A DNA stretch of 64,000 bases from Paenibacillus guangzhouensis (GTDB taxonomy: Bacteria > Bacillota > Bacilli > Paenibacillales > Paenibacillaceae): positions 2,356,001 to 2,420,000 of the forward strand of contig NZ_CP045293.1 of the NCBI RefSeq assembly GCF_009363075.1, in the 5' to 3' direction. Positions 1 through 8,735 of the stretch are shown one piece after another (position 1 is the stretch's first letter; every line of letters begins with the position of its first letter). The notes under the pieces were generated by a model. The model did no database searches. It was not told the DNA's origin and saw nothing but the letters and a program-made list of their open reading frames with translations. Made by a program: the position numbers and the translations under genes.

Positions 1-400
1 CCTGTCCCGTTGCGTCCGTCACGCGAAGGACGATCGCGGAGGCATCGGCTGATTTTACCCAAAACTCGAGCTTCTGCATATCGATCGAACTAAAATTTTT
101 ACCGATCCCAACATATTTCCCACCGACGTTAAAATCCCCATGCAGCTTACCGGCGTAAGTTCCTGATTTCGATACCGACGAATCCCGTACGAATTCGCCT
201 ACCGCTCCAGGAAACTCAGTACCCAAGCTGAAATTCCACACCTCTTCGTCGCTCTCGAAATCACCAATGGGCGTGTCGTGCAACGATTCCACTGCATACG
301 CTGTATAATTTTCACTGATCAGAAGTCCGTTCATTGGCCAAGCACAGAGAAGTAGAACCAACATGAAGCATATCATCCGCTTTTTCAATCCCAATCCCAT
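1..400 (-). CDS. Secreted protein, N-terminal part (runs off left edge)
   Basis: An open frame starts with ATG at 398-400, five bases after a GGGAGG ribosome site, and stays open to the window edge (133 codons). It begins with a charged then hydrophobic stretch typical of a Sec signal peptide (about residues 1-25, with the run MLVLLLCAW). A segment follows that resembles the beta-sandwich carbohydrate-binding modules of Paenibacillus secreted enzymes (GDFES near residue 50, KLEFWVKS near residue 115). It follows the oligogalacturonate-lyase-like gene on the same strand, 57 bases downstream, with a consensus cre site between them. A secreted glycan-active enzyme or binding protein fits, but the catalytic part is not in the window. 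Confidence 0.7.
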   Translation of the reverse strand, partial: MGLGLKKRMICFMLVLLLCAWPMNGLLISENYTAYAVESLHDTPIGDFESDEEVWNFSLGTEFPGAVGEFVRDSSVSKSGTYAGKLHGDFNVGGKYVGIGKNFSSIDMQKLEFWVKSADASAIVLRVTDATGQ

Positions 401-445
401 AACCTCCCGTATCGATCCAATTTCATACCTATTCAACACCACAAA

Positions 446-459
446 AGTAAGCGTTTTCA
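446..459 (-). promoter_or_regulatory. Predicted CcpA-binding cre site
   Basis: Read on the minus strand the sequence is TGAAAACGCTTACT, matching all 14 positions of the Bacillus cre consensus TGWAARCGYTWNCW. It overlaps the stop codon of the upstream lyase-like gene and ends 46 bases before the start of the secreted-protein gene. It would allow catabolite repression of that gene by promoter overlap or roadblock. Confidence 0.7.
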
Positions 460-1560
460 ATATGTGCATTCTCGAATATCCATAATGCCAACCCACAGCA
501 CGTCATCCGAATCGGAAAAGGTAAAGGTGATCTTGCGACTGTCTGGACTGAACGATGGGTGCGGATGTCCCGGGTGGGTCCCGCGGCAAGGCAGCTCGCA
601 CAGCAGCTTAGCGCGTGTCGTCTCCGTATCGATCAACACGATCTTCGACACACCGGGCTCTTGGGTGTCGCAGGCTGCGTACCGGCCGTCCGGACTAACG
701 CCGACATGCCAGTACCTGTAATCGCCATTGATGAATTCTTGGTGCACGCCTTCCCGATCCACGAATAACAAACCTGACGGTTGATCCGGACTATGCGGAT
801 ATTTCACGAAGTATAATCCGCTGCCATCGTATGCCCATATTTCGTGCCCCACGTACTCGACAAGCTGTCCGTACTTATCCTTTTTTTGCAGAAAAATATT
901 CCGAGTTGTTCCACTGCGCATATCTATAGTCCATAAACGGTCCGAGATTTGCTCTGTTGCACCCTCATGCGAGTAGAATAGCAGCTCAGGGTTCACGGGG
1001 TTAATCATAGCATGATTCGCAATGGGGTAGGGTTCGTCGAAAATGGGACGTACCGCTTCACGAACTTCCCCTGTCACCGTATGAATGGTGCCGATCACCC
1101 AACATATTTCTCCTGATACGCATTCAGCTGAATCGTCTGGCGGATTATACTCCTGCCAATAGACACCTAGCACCCTGCCGTCATTCGTGATGGATAGCGG
1201 ACCCATCAACGTGCAATGGGACGAGAGCCGACAAATCGTTCGCCGTTCACCACTCCAAACATCAATGGCATACAACTCATTCTTGTCGAACAAATATAAG
1301 ATATCCTCGCAAGACACGACGCCGCGCCCCCAAGTCAATCCTTCCTCCAGCACCTCGGTATCACCGGTCTCCGAATCGACGCGCACCACGTTTCCCACCC
1401 CTGTTGTCGGATCAATCTCCGTGTGCACGATCAGATGCCGACTATCCGATAACCAGGTCATTGCCGTCATATAATGATGTGCCGTATCGCGACCTTCGCA
1501 GCCGATCGCAAGGATCGGCAGTCCTGTCGTTTGATCTGTAAAGGATTTTCTCGTGAGCAT
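457..1560 (-). CDS. Oligogalacturonate lyase-like beta-propeller protein (PL22-like)
   Basis: This is a 367-residue cytoplasmic protein without a signal peptide. It matches oligogalacturonate lyase (Ogl, PL22), which splits unsaturated digalacturonate by beta-elimination during pectin breakdown. Shared landmarks are an SHEG segment near residue 205 (CHEG in Ogl, metal-site region), DRLWTID just after it, and THPGHPHPSFSPDSR near the C terminus, close to the Ogl sequence THPHPSFTPD. Known Ogl proteins are about 388 residues, so this one is slightly short. It lies downstream of a sugar ABC transporter in the same direction, which fits degradation of imported oligosaccharides. Divergence leaves the exact substrate open; a TolB-like propeller of other function is the alternative. 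Confidence 0.7.
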   Translation of the reverse strand: MLTRKSFTDQTTGLPILAIGCEGRDTAHHYMTAMTWLSDSRHLIVHTEIDPTTGVGNVVRVDSETGDTEVLEEGLTWGRGVVSCEDILYLFDKNELYAIDVWSGERRTICRLSSHCTLMGPLSITNDGRVLGVYWQEYNPPDDSAECVSGEICWVIGTIHTVTGEVREAVRPIFDEPYPIANHAMINPVNPELLFYSHEGATEQISDRLWTIDMRSGTTRNIFLQKKDKYGQLVEYVGHEIWAYDGSGLYFVKYPHSPDQPSGLLFVDREGVHQEFINGDYRYWHVGVSPDGRYAACDTQEPGVSKIVLIDTETTRAKLLCELPCRGTHPGHPHPSFSPDSRKITFTFSDSDDVLWVGIMDIRECTY

Positions 1561-1605
1561 GCTGCTCCCTCCTATTCCATCAATCTATTGCTTGATCGCA
1601 TAAAC

Positions 1606-3033
1606 CTATTGAACAACAACCTTGGAGAGCACGTCCTCATCGAATTTCTTTGCGGTCATATCAAGTAATTTTTTGACATCCGCATCTTTGTTCGAAAATA
1701 TTTCTTGCAGGACATTGGTTAATGCCGCGTAAGTCTCCTGCCCATTGTAGGATGGCTCCGGCACGCCTTTCATTACCTTGGTGACTTCCGGATCATATCG
1801 AAAGACGTTATCCGGATATTCATTCACCAAGGCTTCAATCTTCTTGCCATATTCTGAATCCGGTTTATAGTAAGCCGGCGCTCCGTACAGATATACTTGT
1901 CCTTTGGCTTTCCGATCTTCCAGAACCAGCTTCAGCTCATCGAGACCGCTATCTTTGAACAAATCGAATGTGACATAATTGAATGCCATTTGCTGGGTTT
2001 CAGGCGATTCTTGCGGATTAATGACATCGTAATTACCGCCAAGCACCCCCGTGTGATCGCCGCCTTTCTCCATCGAAGGGATTGGCAGAATAATCAAGTC
2101 TTCTTTCTTCATGCCGCCGTTATTGATCGCATCTTCAATACGATCGCCCAGCACCATCGCAGCACGTCCTTGCTTGAACAGATTGTATACGTCACCAAAG
2201 TTCAAGGCCCAGTTCTGCGGGAGCGCATTGCCTTCCCATCTTAATTTTTTCATGAACTCCATTGCTTTCACGCCCGCGTCGGAGTTGAAGGCCGATGTTA
2301 CTTTGCCTGCAGCAACTTGCTGGGTGGTGCCTCCAGCGGCATATAAGAAATTCGTCCAGTTCCATCCTCCCTCATTGCCTTTGGCCATCATAGCAAATCC
2401 GGCAATGCCTTTGGCTGGATCGGCCGTCCCTTTCGCCGCCGCATAGAAATCATCCCAAGTCCAGTCCGGCGTCGGAACCGGGATATTCTTGGCTTCGAAT
2501 AGCTTTTTATTTATCATCACCGCCATGATATACCCGTTCGCCGGAATCGCATACATTTTGCCGTCAATCATGAAGGGACTGGCCAATTTCTCGTTGAAGT
2601 CGTTCGCGTGATTGTAATTCGCGAGATAAGGCGTTAAATCCGTAAGCCATTGATGTTCCAGCAATACTTTTCCTTCCGTCGCAGGGGTTCGATAGAATGA
2701 AGGGGCCTGATGAGCCGCCATCTTGATTCCGATTTCATTCGGCGCATACTGCCAGTCATTCTTCTTTAGCGTGACATTCGGATACTGTGCCTTGAACCGG
2801 TCCATCCTTTTGTTAATGAACTCTATGCCTGTGAGATTATCCGACTTCGGGAACTGGACGGTCATCGTCACCGGCGCTTCCTTGGTCTCCGCTGTCGAGT
2901 TTGTCGCCGGTTCTTGTGAGCCCGCAGTTTCCTTGCTCCCCTCATTCCCCGTCGTACTGCTGCCGCAAGCGCTTACGATCATCGTTAAAGCTAGAATCGT
3001 GAGGAGAAGAACATTTTTTCTTTTTGTTTTCAC
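1606..3033 (-). CDS. Sugar ABC transporter substrate-binding lipoprotein (family 1)
   Basis: The protein has 475 residues. Its N terminus is a lipoprotein signal (MKTKRKNV, hydrophobic run, lipobox VSAC with the lipidated Cys near residue 23), followed by a low-complexity linker rich in G, S, T and E. The rest has the two-lobe pattern of family 1 extracellular solute-binding proteins, with YAIPANGYIMAVMINKKLF around residues 163-181 as the usual mid-protein landmark. It would sit outside the membrane and deliver oligosaccharides to the two permeases encoded just upstream on the same strand. No ATPase is encoded here, so a shared MsmX-type ATPase is expected, as is usual for this transporter class. 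Confidence 0.92.
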   Translation of the reverse strand: MKTKRKNVLLLTILALTMIVSACGSSTTGNEGSKETAGSQEPATNSTAETKEAPVTMTVQFPKSDNLTGIEFINKRMDRFKAQYPNVTLKKNDWQYAPNEIGIKMAAHQAPSFYRTPATEGKVLLEHQWLTDLTPYLANYNHANDFNEKLASPFMIDGKMYAIPANGYIMAVMINKKLFEAKNIPVPTPDWTWDDFYAAAKGTADPAKGIAGFAMMAKGNEGGWNWTNFLYAAGGTTQQVAAGKVTSAFNSDAGVKAMEFMKKLRWEGNALPQNWALNFGDVYNLFKQGRAAMVLGDRIEDAINNGGMKKEDLIILPIPSMEKGGDHTGVLGGNYDVINPQESPETQQMAFNYVTFDLFKDSGLDELKLVLEDRKAKGQVYLYGAPAYYKPDSEYGKKIEALVNEYPDNVFRYDPEVTKVMKGVPEPSYNGQETYAALTNVLQEIFSNKDADVKKLLDMTAKKFDEDVLSKVVVQ

Positions 3034-3149
3034 TTGGTTTACCCCTTTCGGAATTGGATAAGGTCGATTACACGTTCATCATACAGGGTCACACCTGTTG
3101 GATCGATGATCGATTCTCGGATTGTGATGATGGATTCACTGGAACAACG

Positions 3150-4022
3150 CTATCCTTTGACACCTGATAGATTCAGGCCGTGCATAATATTTTTCTGGAA
3201 GAACAGAAAGAACAGAAGCGGCGGAAGCATGATCACCGTCAATACACTGAACTTCACATTCCACGTCAGATTGAAGGATTGAATAATGTTACGGTACACG
3301 ACCGAAGCAAGCGGATATTTCTCCGGTGACGTCAAGACGAGCGACGGCCAATACCAATCGTTCCATGTCGACGTAAAAGCGAAGATCAGCAATGTTGAGA
3401 AGACAGGAATCGACATCGGAATCGCAAGCCGGTAAAAACAACGCAGTTCGGAAGCCCCGTCCATTCGTCCGGCTTCGAACAATTCTTTGTTAATGCCATC
3501 GAAGAAACTTCGCAGCAGCATAATGTTGAATGCGCTAGCCCCTGCCGGCAGCCAGAACGCCCAATAAGAGTCGATTAATCCGAGGCTCTGCAGATTCAAG
3601 AAGCTAGGAATCATATACGTCGCGCTAGGAATCATGAGTGTGCTCATGAAGAAGAGCGTGATCCCTTTGCGGAACGGCAGCTTCATCTGGGAGAGACTGA
3701 ACGCCGCGAGACTGACGATCATGAGTGAAATAACGGCATTTCCGCCAAAAAGGATCAGCGTATTCATGAAGGGTCGGAACAATTCCACGTACTTGAATCC
3801 TTCCGCGTAATTGCTCCACTGGAATTGCTGTGGGAATAAGCTTGGCGGAAACATGAAGATTTCCTGATTGGTCTTGAACGAAGAGAAAATCGTCGTTGCA
3901 AAAGGATACAGCATCGTCACGGCGAGCACAAGCAGTGCAAGCAGCATGATCGAATATCCAATGCGAACCGAACCTTTCTTTAGATCAAATGATGACATAA
4001 TACTGCGTTCGGGTTGGCTCAT
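3150..4022 (-). CDS. Carbohydrate ABC transporter permease (MalG/AraQ type)
   Basis: This 290-residue membrane protein has six predicted transmembrane helices. The EAA loop that contacts the ATPase is visible (ELFEAGRMDGASELRCFYRLAIP, about residues 180-202). It belongs to the MalG/AraQ-like inner-membrane permeases of the CUT1 family. Its start overlaps the end of the upstream permease by 4 bases (ATGA), indicating translational coupling. With the partner permease and the binding lipoprotein it forms an oligosaccharide importer, probably for a product of pectin or glycoprotein-glycan breakdown given the neighbours. Confidence 0.93.
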   Translation of the reverse strand: MSQPERSIMSSFDLKKGSVRIGYSIMLLALLVLAVTMLYPFATTIFSSFKTNQEIFMFPPSLFPQQFQWSNYAEGFKYVELFRPFMNTLILFGGNAVISLMIVSLAAFSLSQMKLPFRKGITLFFMSTLMIPSATYMIPSFLNLQSLGLIDSYWAFWLPAGASAFNIMLLRSFFDGINKELFEAGRMDGASELRCFYRLAIPMSIPVFSTLLIFAFTSTWNDWYWPSLVLTSPEKYPLASVVYRNIIQSFNLTWNVKFSVLTVIMLPPLLFFLFFQKNIMHGLNLSGVKG

Positions 4023-4936
4023 ACTTTTTTGCTCCTTCCTTGAAAATAGTAGAGTACGGTCGACAAGGAAGTCAGCACGAGGAACATCAGAACGCCCATC
4101 GCCGATGCCCTGCCGTAATTCAAGTTCGTGAACGCTTCATTAATGATCTGATACATGTACGTCAGCGTCGCGTTGTTCGGACCGCCGCCAGTCAAGGCCA
4201 TATGTGTCATGAAACCCTGAGATGTGCTGATCAGCTGCAAGATGAACATCAGCACATACAGATGACGTATGCCTGGAATCGTAATGTGGCGAATGCGCTG
4301 TAGCACACCGGCACCATCAATTTCGGCCGCCTCGTATAAATCTTTCGGAATGCCAACGATCCCTGCCAAATAGATCAACGTTGCACCGCCAAAGGCCTGC
4401 CACGTCTCGGCAATCACGATCGAGATCATGGCGATGCTCTTATCGGTTAACCACATCAATTGATGATCCCCGAACCAAGATGCGATTTGGTTCACGGGTC
4501 CTAACGGATCGTATAACCATTGCCACATGCCATAGAGGACAACGGCTGGCACAATATGCGGCAAATATACGATTAATCGCATGACGCCTTGAAACCGTCT
4601 TAACTCAGAGATAGCAATGGCGACAATGCTCGGCACCCAGAAGCCAAGCAGTACACACAAGAACATATAGTAGATGGTGTTCCAGATCGTCATTCCCATG
4701 TCACTGTTCGCAATGACCTCACGATAGTTCTTCAGGCCAACATAGTTACTACCGTTAATGAAGTCGACATGCATGAAGCTGTACACCACCCCCTTGGCAA
4801 TAGGCGTCCAGAGAAATAGACAAAAGACGATGATCGCTGGCAGTATAAAGAGAACTCCCCATAAATAATCCTTGCTTTTCTTGATCAGCGGGTGAACCGG
4901 TTGTCTTCCCTTGACCCTCGCGGTTTGTGTGGACAC
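4019..4936 (-). CDS. Carbohydrate ABC transporter permease (MalF/UgpA type)
   Basis: The protein has 305 residues and about six transmembrane helices, with the EAA motif at LYEAAEIDGAGVLQRIRHITIP (about residues 202-223). It is the MalF-like partner of the downstream permease. Translation most likely begins at GTG (4934-4936), nine bases after an AAAGGA ribosome site. It is the first gene of the permease-permease-lipoprotein-lyase series and is separated from the sensor kinase gene by a terminator, so the transporter probably has its own promoter in 4940-5040, activated by the neighbouring two-component system. Confidence 0.92.
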   Translation of the reverse strand: MSTQTARVKGRQPVHPLIKKSKDYLWGVLFILPAIIVFCLFLWTPIAKGVVYSFMHVDFINGSNYVGLKNYREVIANSDMGMTIWNTIYYMFLCVLLGFWVPSIVAIAISELRRFQGVMRLIVYLPHIVPAVVLYGMWQWLYDPLGPVNQIASWFGDHQLMWLTDKSIAMISIVIAETWQAFGGATLIYLAGIVGIPKDLYEAAEIDGAGVLQRIRHITIPGIRHLYVLMFILQLISTSQGFMTHMALTGGGPNNATLTYMYQIINEAFTNLNYGRASAMGVLMFLVLTSLSTVLYYFQGRSKKV

Positions 4937-5041
4937 CCCCTCACATCCTTTCTTTCATTGGTATATCATTTATTGTATTGAAAACGATAGACAGAGCCCA
5001 TGACGGCTCCTCCGCACTCTATGATGGATTCTATGCATTAG

Positions 5042-5064
5042 AAAAACCGCCTCAGCGGGCGGTT
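5042..5064 (-). terminator. Rho-independent terminator after the sensor kinase gene
   Basis: An inverted repeat AACCGCC/GGCGGTT with a 6-base loop is followed, on the minus strand, by a run of T. It lies 10 bases past the stop of the kinase gene and separates it from the transporter genes. Confidence 0.8.
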
Positions 5065-5073
5065 CCATGTGGA

Positions 5074-6849
5074 TTATGCAATATAGACGGCGAGTTCTTG
5101 CTGGGACCGAATAACAGGAAGTCGGATTGTGACTTTCGTGCCACCGTCTTGTCGCACGAAATACGATAAGCCATAGTCATCTCCAAACCTTAATTGGATC
5201 CGTTTATGTACATTGCGAATGCCAAAACCTTTGTCCGGGTCTGCCGTTCCTGTGAGAATCGCTTGTACCTTCGCTAGATCGAGTGCACGAAACCCGTTAT
5301 CTTCGACGGATATGAGCAAGGTGTCTTCCGAAGCATGGATATTGATCCATAGCTCCCCCTCCCCATCCATTTTACCAATACCATGGAGAATGCTATTCTC
5401 AACGAGAGGTTGAATGATGACTTTTGGCAACAAGCAGTCTTCCGTGCCCTCTTCGATTTGAATGTGGAATTTGAATGAATGATGATAACGCTTCTCCTGT
5501 AAATGCAGATACGCTTCGACGTGGTTCAGTTCTTCCCTTATCGTAATGATTTCTTTGCCACGGCTTAGGCCGATTCGTAGCATCGTCGACAAATCTCTAA
5601 CCATGTCAGCGACCTCCGGCACGCCTCCGCGGATTCCATACCAATAGACAGAATCCAGCGTGTTGTATAGCAAATGCGGCGTGATCTGGGAATGCATCAA
5701 GTTAAGCTCAGACTCTTTTTGCTTGATTTCCATCACGTATTTTTCTTTGACCAATTGATTCAACCGCTCCGTCATCAAATAGAAAGAACGGTAAGACGTA
5801 CCAATTTCATCGTCTCGATCTTCTTCGGCGTATCTTTTCATTTCTTTTCCCGGTTCATAAGATCGCGTAAGACTGGCGAGTCTTGCCATCGGCCTTAAGA
5901 CAGACTTCCCGAGATACAAGAGGAACAACAGAATAACGATAAAGTAGCCTATCGCAATCGTTCGAATAATCCGCTGGACCTCATTATAAGAACCTAATAA
6001 CGCGTTAAGCGGGATCTCATAGATGAGTCGATCGGCATACGAGACACTGTCATGATAGACATACATGTGACTATCCGTAACCCACACGTTAGTCAGCAAT
6101 TCCGAACCGTGATCTGGAATAACGAAAGTTGATGCCTGGGGATCTGATCCGACAAGGACCGTACCTTTCGCATCGGTTAAGAAGACTCTGGCATGATCCG
6201 GCAGCGTAATGGCATTCATTTCACTCATCAGCAGTTTTTCGATCTCTGTGGCTACGACGACGCTGATGGGTTTTCCTCCGTGGGAAAGATCCGAAACAGC
6301 TCGTATTAATGCGATGGTCTTGCGTCCATCTGGATTGAAGCCGAATTGGTCGATGCGCTCTACTAAGCCTCTTCCGTCCGCTGCCATCGCTTTTTCAATC
6401 CAATCGCTTGCGACAAGATCTTCTATAAAAAACACACCAGCACTCGATACACTTGTAGAAGGGGCAAAATCATAGTTCTCTGGTTGTTGCGTTCGTACGA
6501 ACAAAGAATAATTCGCATTCGTCGAATAGGTGCTTAGCAGATTCTCGGTTGCAATGTATTTCTGCAGACTTTGTTCCGCATGGAATGCCGTGTCATCCCG
6601 CCATTGTTGAATGAGATTCGAGCTCATGATGGTTACAAGCTTCTGGTCGACGGCATCCATCACCCGGTCCAACGTCGCATGATTTTGTTTATTCAATTCG
6701 GAAAGGGCAGCTCCCACTTGCATTTTAATAGAATAAGAAGCTCGATTGGAACCGAACCAGAAAATAAGGAGCATGGGAATAAAAATGAATACGATGACAA
6801 ACAGCACAGCCTTCTTCGTTAAGCGTTGCGATTGTGTAGTTCTGAACAA
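5074..6849 (-). CDS. Sensor histidine kinase, YesM family
   Basis: The kinase has 591 residues: a transmembrane helix near residues 13-30, a large extracellular Cache-like sensor, a second helix near 297-318, a HAMP linker, a His_kinase phosphoacceptor region and a C-terminal HATPase. The phosphoacceptor motif reads QITPHLLYNTLD where the family usually has QINPHFLYNTLD. The N box (PLVENSILHGI) is intact. The following ATP-lid segment reads EDNGFRALD and lacks the second Gly of the usual DNGxGM. The partner regulator is encoded just upstream (53-base gap), and the probable target, a sugar ABC transporter, just downstream. Confidence 0.93.
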   Translation of the reverse strand: MFRTTQSQRLTKKAVLFVIVFIFIPMLLIFWFGSNRASYSIKMQVGAALSELNKQNHATLDRVMDAVDQKLVTIMSSNLIQQWRDDTAFHAEQSLQKYIATENLLSTYSTNANYSLFVRTQQPENYDFAPSTSVSSAGVFFIEDLVASDWIEKAMAADGRGLVERIDQFGFNPDGRKTIALIRAVSDLSHGGKPISVVVATEIEKLLMSEMNAITLPDHARVFLTDAKGTVLVGSDPQASTFVIPDHGSELLTNVWVTDSHMYVYHDSVSYADRLIYEIPLNALLGSYNEVQRIIRTIAIGYFIVILLFLLYLGKSVLRPMARLASLTRSYEPGKEMKRYAEEDRDDEIGTSYRSFYLMTERLNQLVKEKYVMEIKQKESELNLMHSQITPHLLYNTLDSVYWYGIRGGVPEVADMVRDLSTMLRIGLSRGKEIITIREELNHVEAYLHLQEKRYHHSFKFHIQIEEGTEDCLLPKVIIQPLVENSILHGIGKMDGEGELWINIHASEDTLLISVEDNGFRALDLAKVQAILTGTADPDKGFGIRNVHKRIQLRFGDDYGLSYFVRQDGGTKVTIRLPVIRSQQELAVYIA

Positions 6850-6902
6850 TGAGCCTTCACCCCAATCCGTCTGAATATCTGTCTAACATTCCTTCTCCTG
6901 GC

Positions 6903-8534
6903 TCATGACTCACGTACCGCATTCGGGCTTTCGCCATAATAGCGCTTGAATACGCGGCTGAAATGCTCTGGCGATTCATAGCCGACCTCATCCGCGATTT
7001 CATATCGCTTCTTGTGTGTATTCACCAGCAAGTACCTGGCCTCCTCTAATCGCAATCGGGTCACGAATTCCCACACCGTTTCGGCTACCATTTGCTTGAA
7101 TATGTAGCTCAGATAATTGGGACTGAGATGTACATGGTCAGCAATATCCTGGATTTTCAGCCCTTTATGCCGATAATTCTGCTTGATATAAGCAATGGAT
7201 TGCTGGATGATCGCTTGATCATGGTCTGCCATGGATGCATGAATAAGCTCCGCCGCATCTGTTAGAAATTCCGCCAGACGATGCTGGATTTCTATACCTG
7301 ATAATGGAAATTGGAAGAATCGGATCGGTTCTAGCAGCGTATAGCGCTCTCCGACCGTTTCCTTCATTTCAAGCAGCGTGGCGTAGATCCGATAAGCGAT
7401 GCTCAATGGAATACCAGCCGTCGAATCATCACGCTCAAAAATCGGTGAAATATCAGCGATGAACCGTTCGATGACACCCAGAATATCTTCCTGGCTTTTC
7501 CCTGTCTTGATCCGTTCGACGAAATGCTCCGTTCTCGACTGCCAATCTACCTGCACTGAAGCTTCCTTCAACGAAAAGTCTTCGGCATAAAAGACGGTGT
7601 GATTCTCATATAACGCATGCCATTTAACGGCTTTGGCCGCCTCTCGGTAACACGCTGGGAGTGCTGGAAGTCCAAACTGAATCGGGCTGATGCCAACAAC
7701 CGCGTCTATATGAAGGTAACCTTGAATATTAGTTACGAGCGTCCTCCCGATCAAATGGAGCCGGGAGATATGGTCTGTTTTCCGGTCTGTATGCTCGGAT
7801 GAATCAAACTGTAGGATCGTGACAATCTGATGACCTTGACCATAAAAGGTCACCGCATTCAAATCTGACAACGTCTCCTCAACAATATTGATTGCCGCAT
7901 ATTTCAGCAGATTACGGTCTCGAAGTGAATGAATGGTTCGATGCGAAGCGCCAGACCGTTCCCAAGAAAGTTCGATGAGAAGTACCAAATAGTACGGGCC
8001 TTCAAATTTGAGTCCAATCTGCTCGAAGATAAACAAATAATCGTCGGCATTCACGAGCGACCCTGTAATCACTTCATTCAAGATATAGGAGCGCAAAGAT
8101 AACATGCCAGTCATCGAAAATTTGAGCTTGATCGATTCTTCCAGCAACCGTTTATATTTATCATTCCGTTCGGACAGTTCCGAGCCCACGACTTGGATCA
8201 GCTGCTGCAGCTGCACTGGTTTGATCAAGTAATCCCTTGCGCCTAGCCGTATGCATTTCTGTGCATATTCAAATTGATCATATGCCGAGATGACAACGAC
8301 GGGAATATCCGGCTTTTCGGATAATATGGACTCCATCAGTTCAATGCCATTCATGCCGTCCATCTGGATATCGGTCAGTACGAGGTCAATCGATTCCATC
8401 CGCAAGTAATCCAAGGCTTCGTAACCGTTCGATGCGGTCCATACTTGCGTAATGTTCAGCCCAGACATCTCCAAAAACTCCTTAATCCCTTGGCACACAA
8501 TGGCTTCATCGTCTACAACCAATACCGTGTACAT
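6903..8534 (-). CDS. Response regulator with AraC-type DNA-binding domain, YesN family
   Basis: This 543-residue regulator has an N-terminal receiver (residues 3-120) with acidic pocket DDE at 8-10, phosphorylatable Asp55 in LTDIQMDG and Lys in the YLIKPVQ motif. A variable middle region follows. The C-terminal AraC/XylS double helix-turn-helix covers about residues 440-540 (IQDIADHVHLSPNYLSYIFKQ, then EVGYESPEHFSRVFKRYYGESP). It is transcribed with the YesM kinase downstream and should control the adjacent transporter and lyase genes in response to an extracellular glycan. Confidence 0.94.
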   Translation of the reverse strand: MYTVLVVDDEAIVCQGIKEFLEMSGLNITQVWTASNGYEALDYLRMESIDLVLTDIQMDGMNGIELMESILSEKPDIPVVVISAYDQFEYAQKCIRLGARDYLIKPVQLQQLIQVVGSELSERNDKYKRLLEESIKLKFSMTGMLSLRSYILNEVITGSLVNADDYLFIFEQIGLKFEGPYYLVLLIELSWERSGASHRTIHSLRDRNLLKYAAINIVEETLSDLNAVTFYGQGHQIVTILQFDSSEHTDRKTDHISRLHLIGRTLVTNIQGYLHIDAVVGISPIQFGLPALPACYREAAKAVKWHALYENHTVFYAEDFSLKEASVQVDWQSRTEHFVERIKTGKSQEDILGVIERFIADISPIFERDDSTAGIPLSIAYRIYATLLEMKETVGERYTLLEPIRFFQFPLSGIEIQHRLAEFLTDAAELIHASMADHDQAIIQQSIAYIKQNYRHKGLKIQDIADHVHLSPNYLSYIFKQMVAETVWEFVTRLRLEEARYLLVNTHKKRYEIADEVGYESPEHFSRVFKRYYGESPNAVRES

Positions 8535-8660
8535 GCATGCACCTCCTAGATCCGGTGAGCCTCGATACCCGAATCATTTATTGTCATATTTTTCATTATG
8601 CACGTGTCGAAAGGTATCTGTCGATGATCAATTCTTAGAGCATGGTGATGTATTCAAGGG

Positions 8661-8700
8661 AAAATAAATGATCCCGTCAAGTCAGCGACTTCACGGGATC
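8661..8700 (-). terminator. Rho-independent terminator after the GH85 gene
   Basis: A long hairpin with outer arms GATCCCGT/ACGGGATC and inner arms AAGTC/GACTT is followed on the minus strand by ATTTATTTT. It ends the GH85 transcript about 35 bases after the stop codon and isolates it from the regulator gene. Confidence 0.85.
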
Positions 8701-8735
8701 CATAAAAGCGTTGTGCGTTCATACGACTCGAAATC

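Noticed and set aside
2965-2980. cre-like sequence CGTAAGCGCTTGCG
   Set aside because: It is 12 of 14 with the consensus but encodes the lipobox of the binding protein, within the gene and away from a promoter; probably coincidence.
4979-4992. TGAAAACG half of a cre site before the sugar permease genes
   Set aside because: Only the left half matches; the right half has three mismatches, so I did not annotate it.
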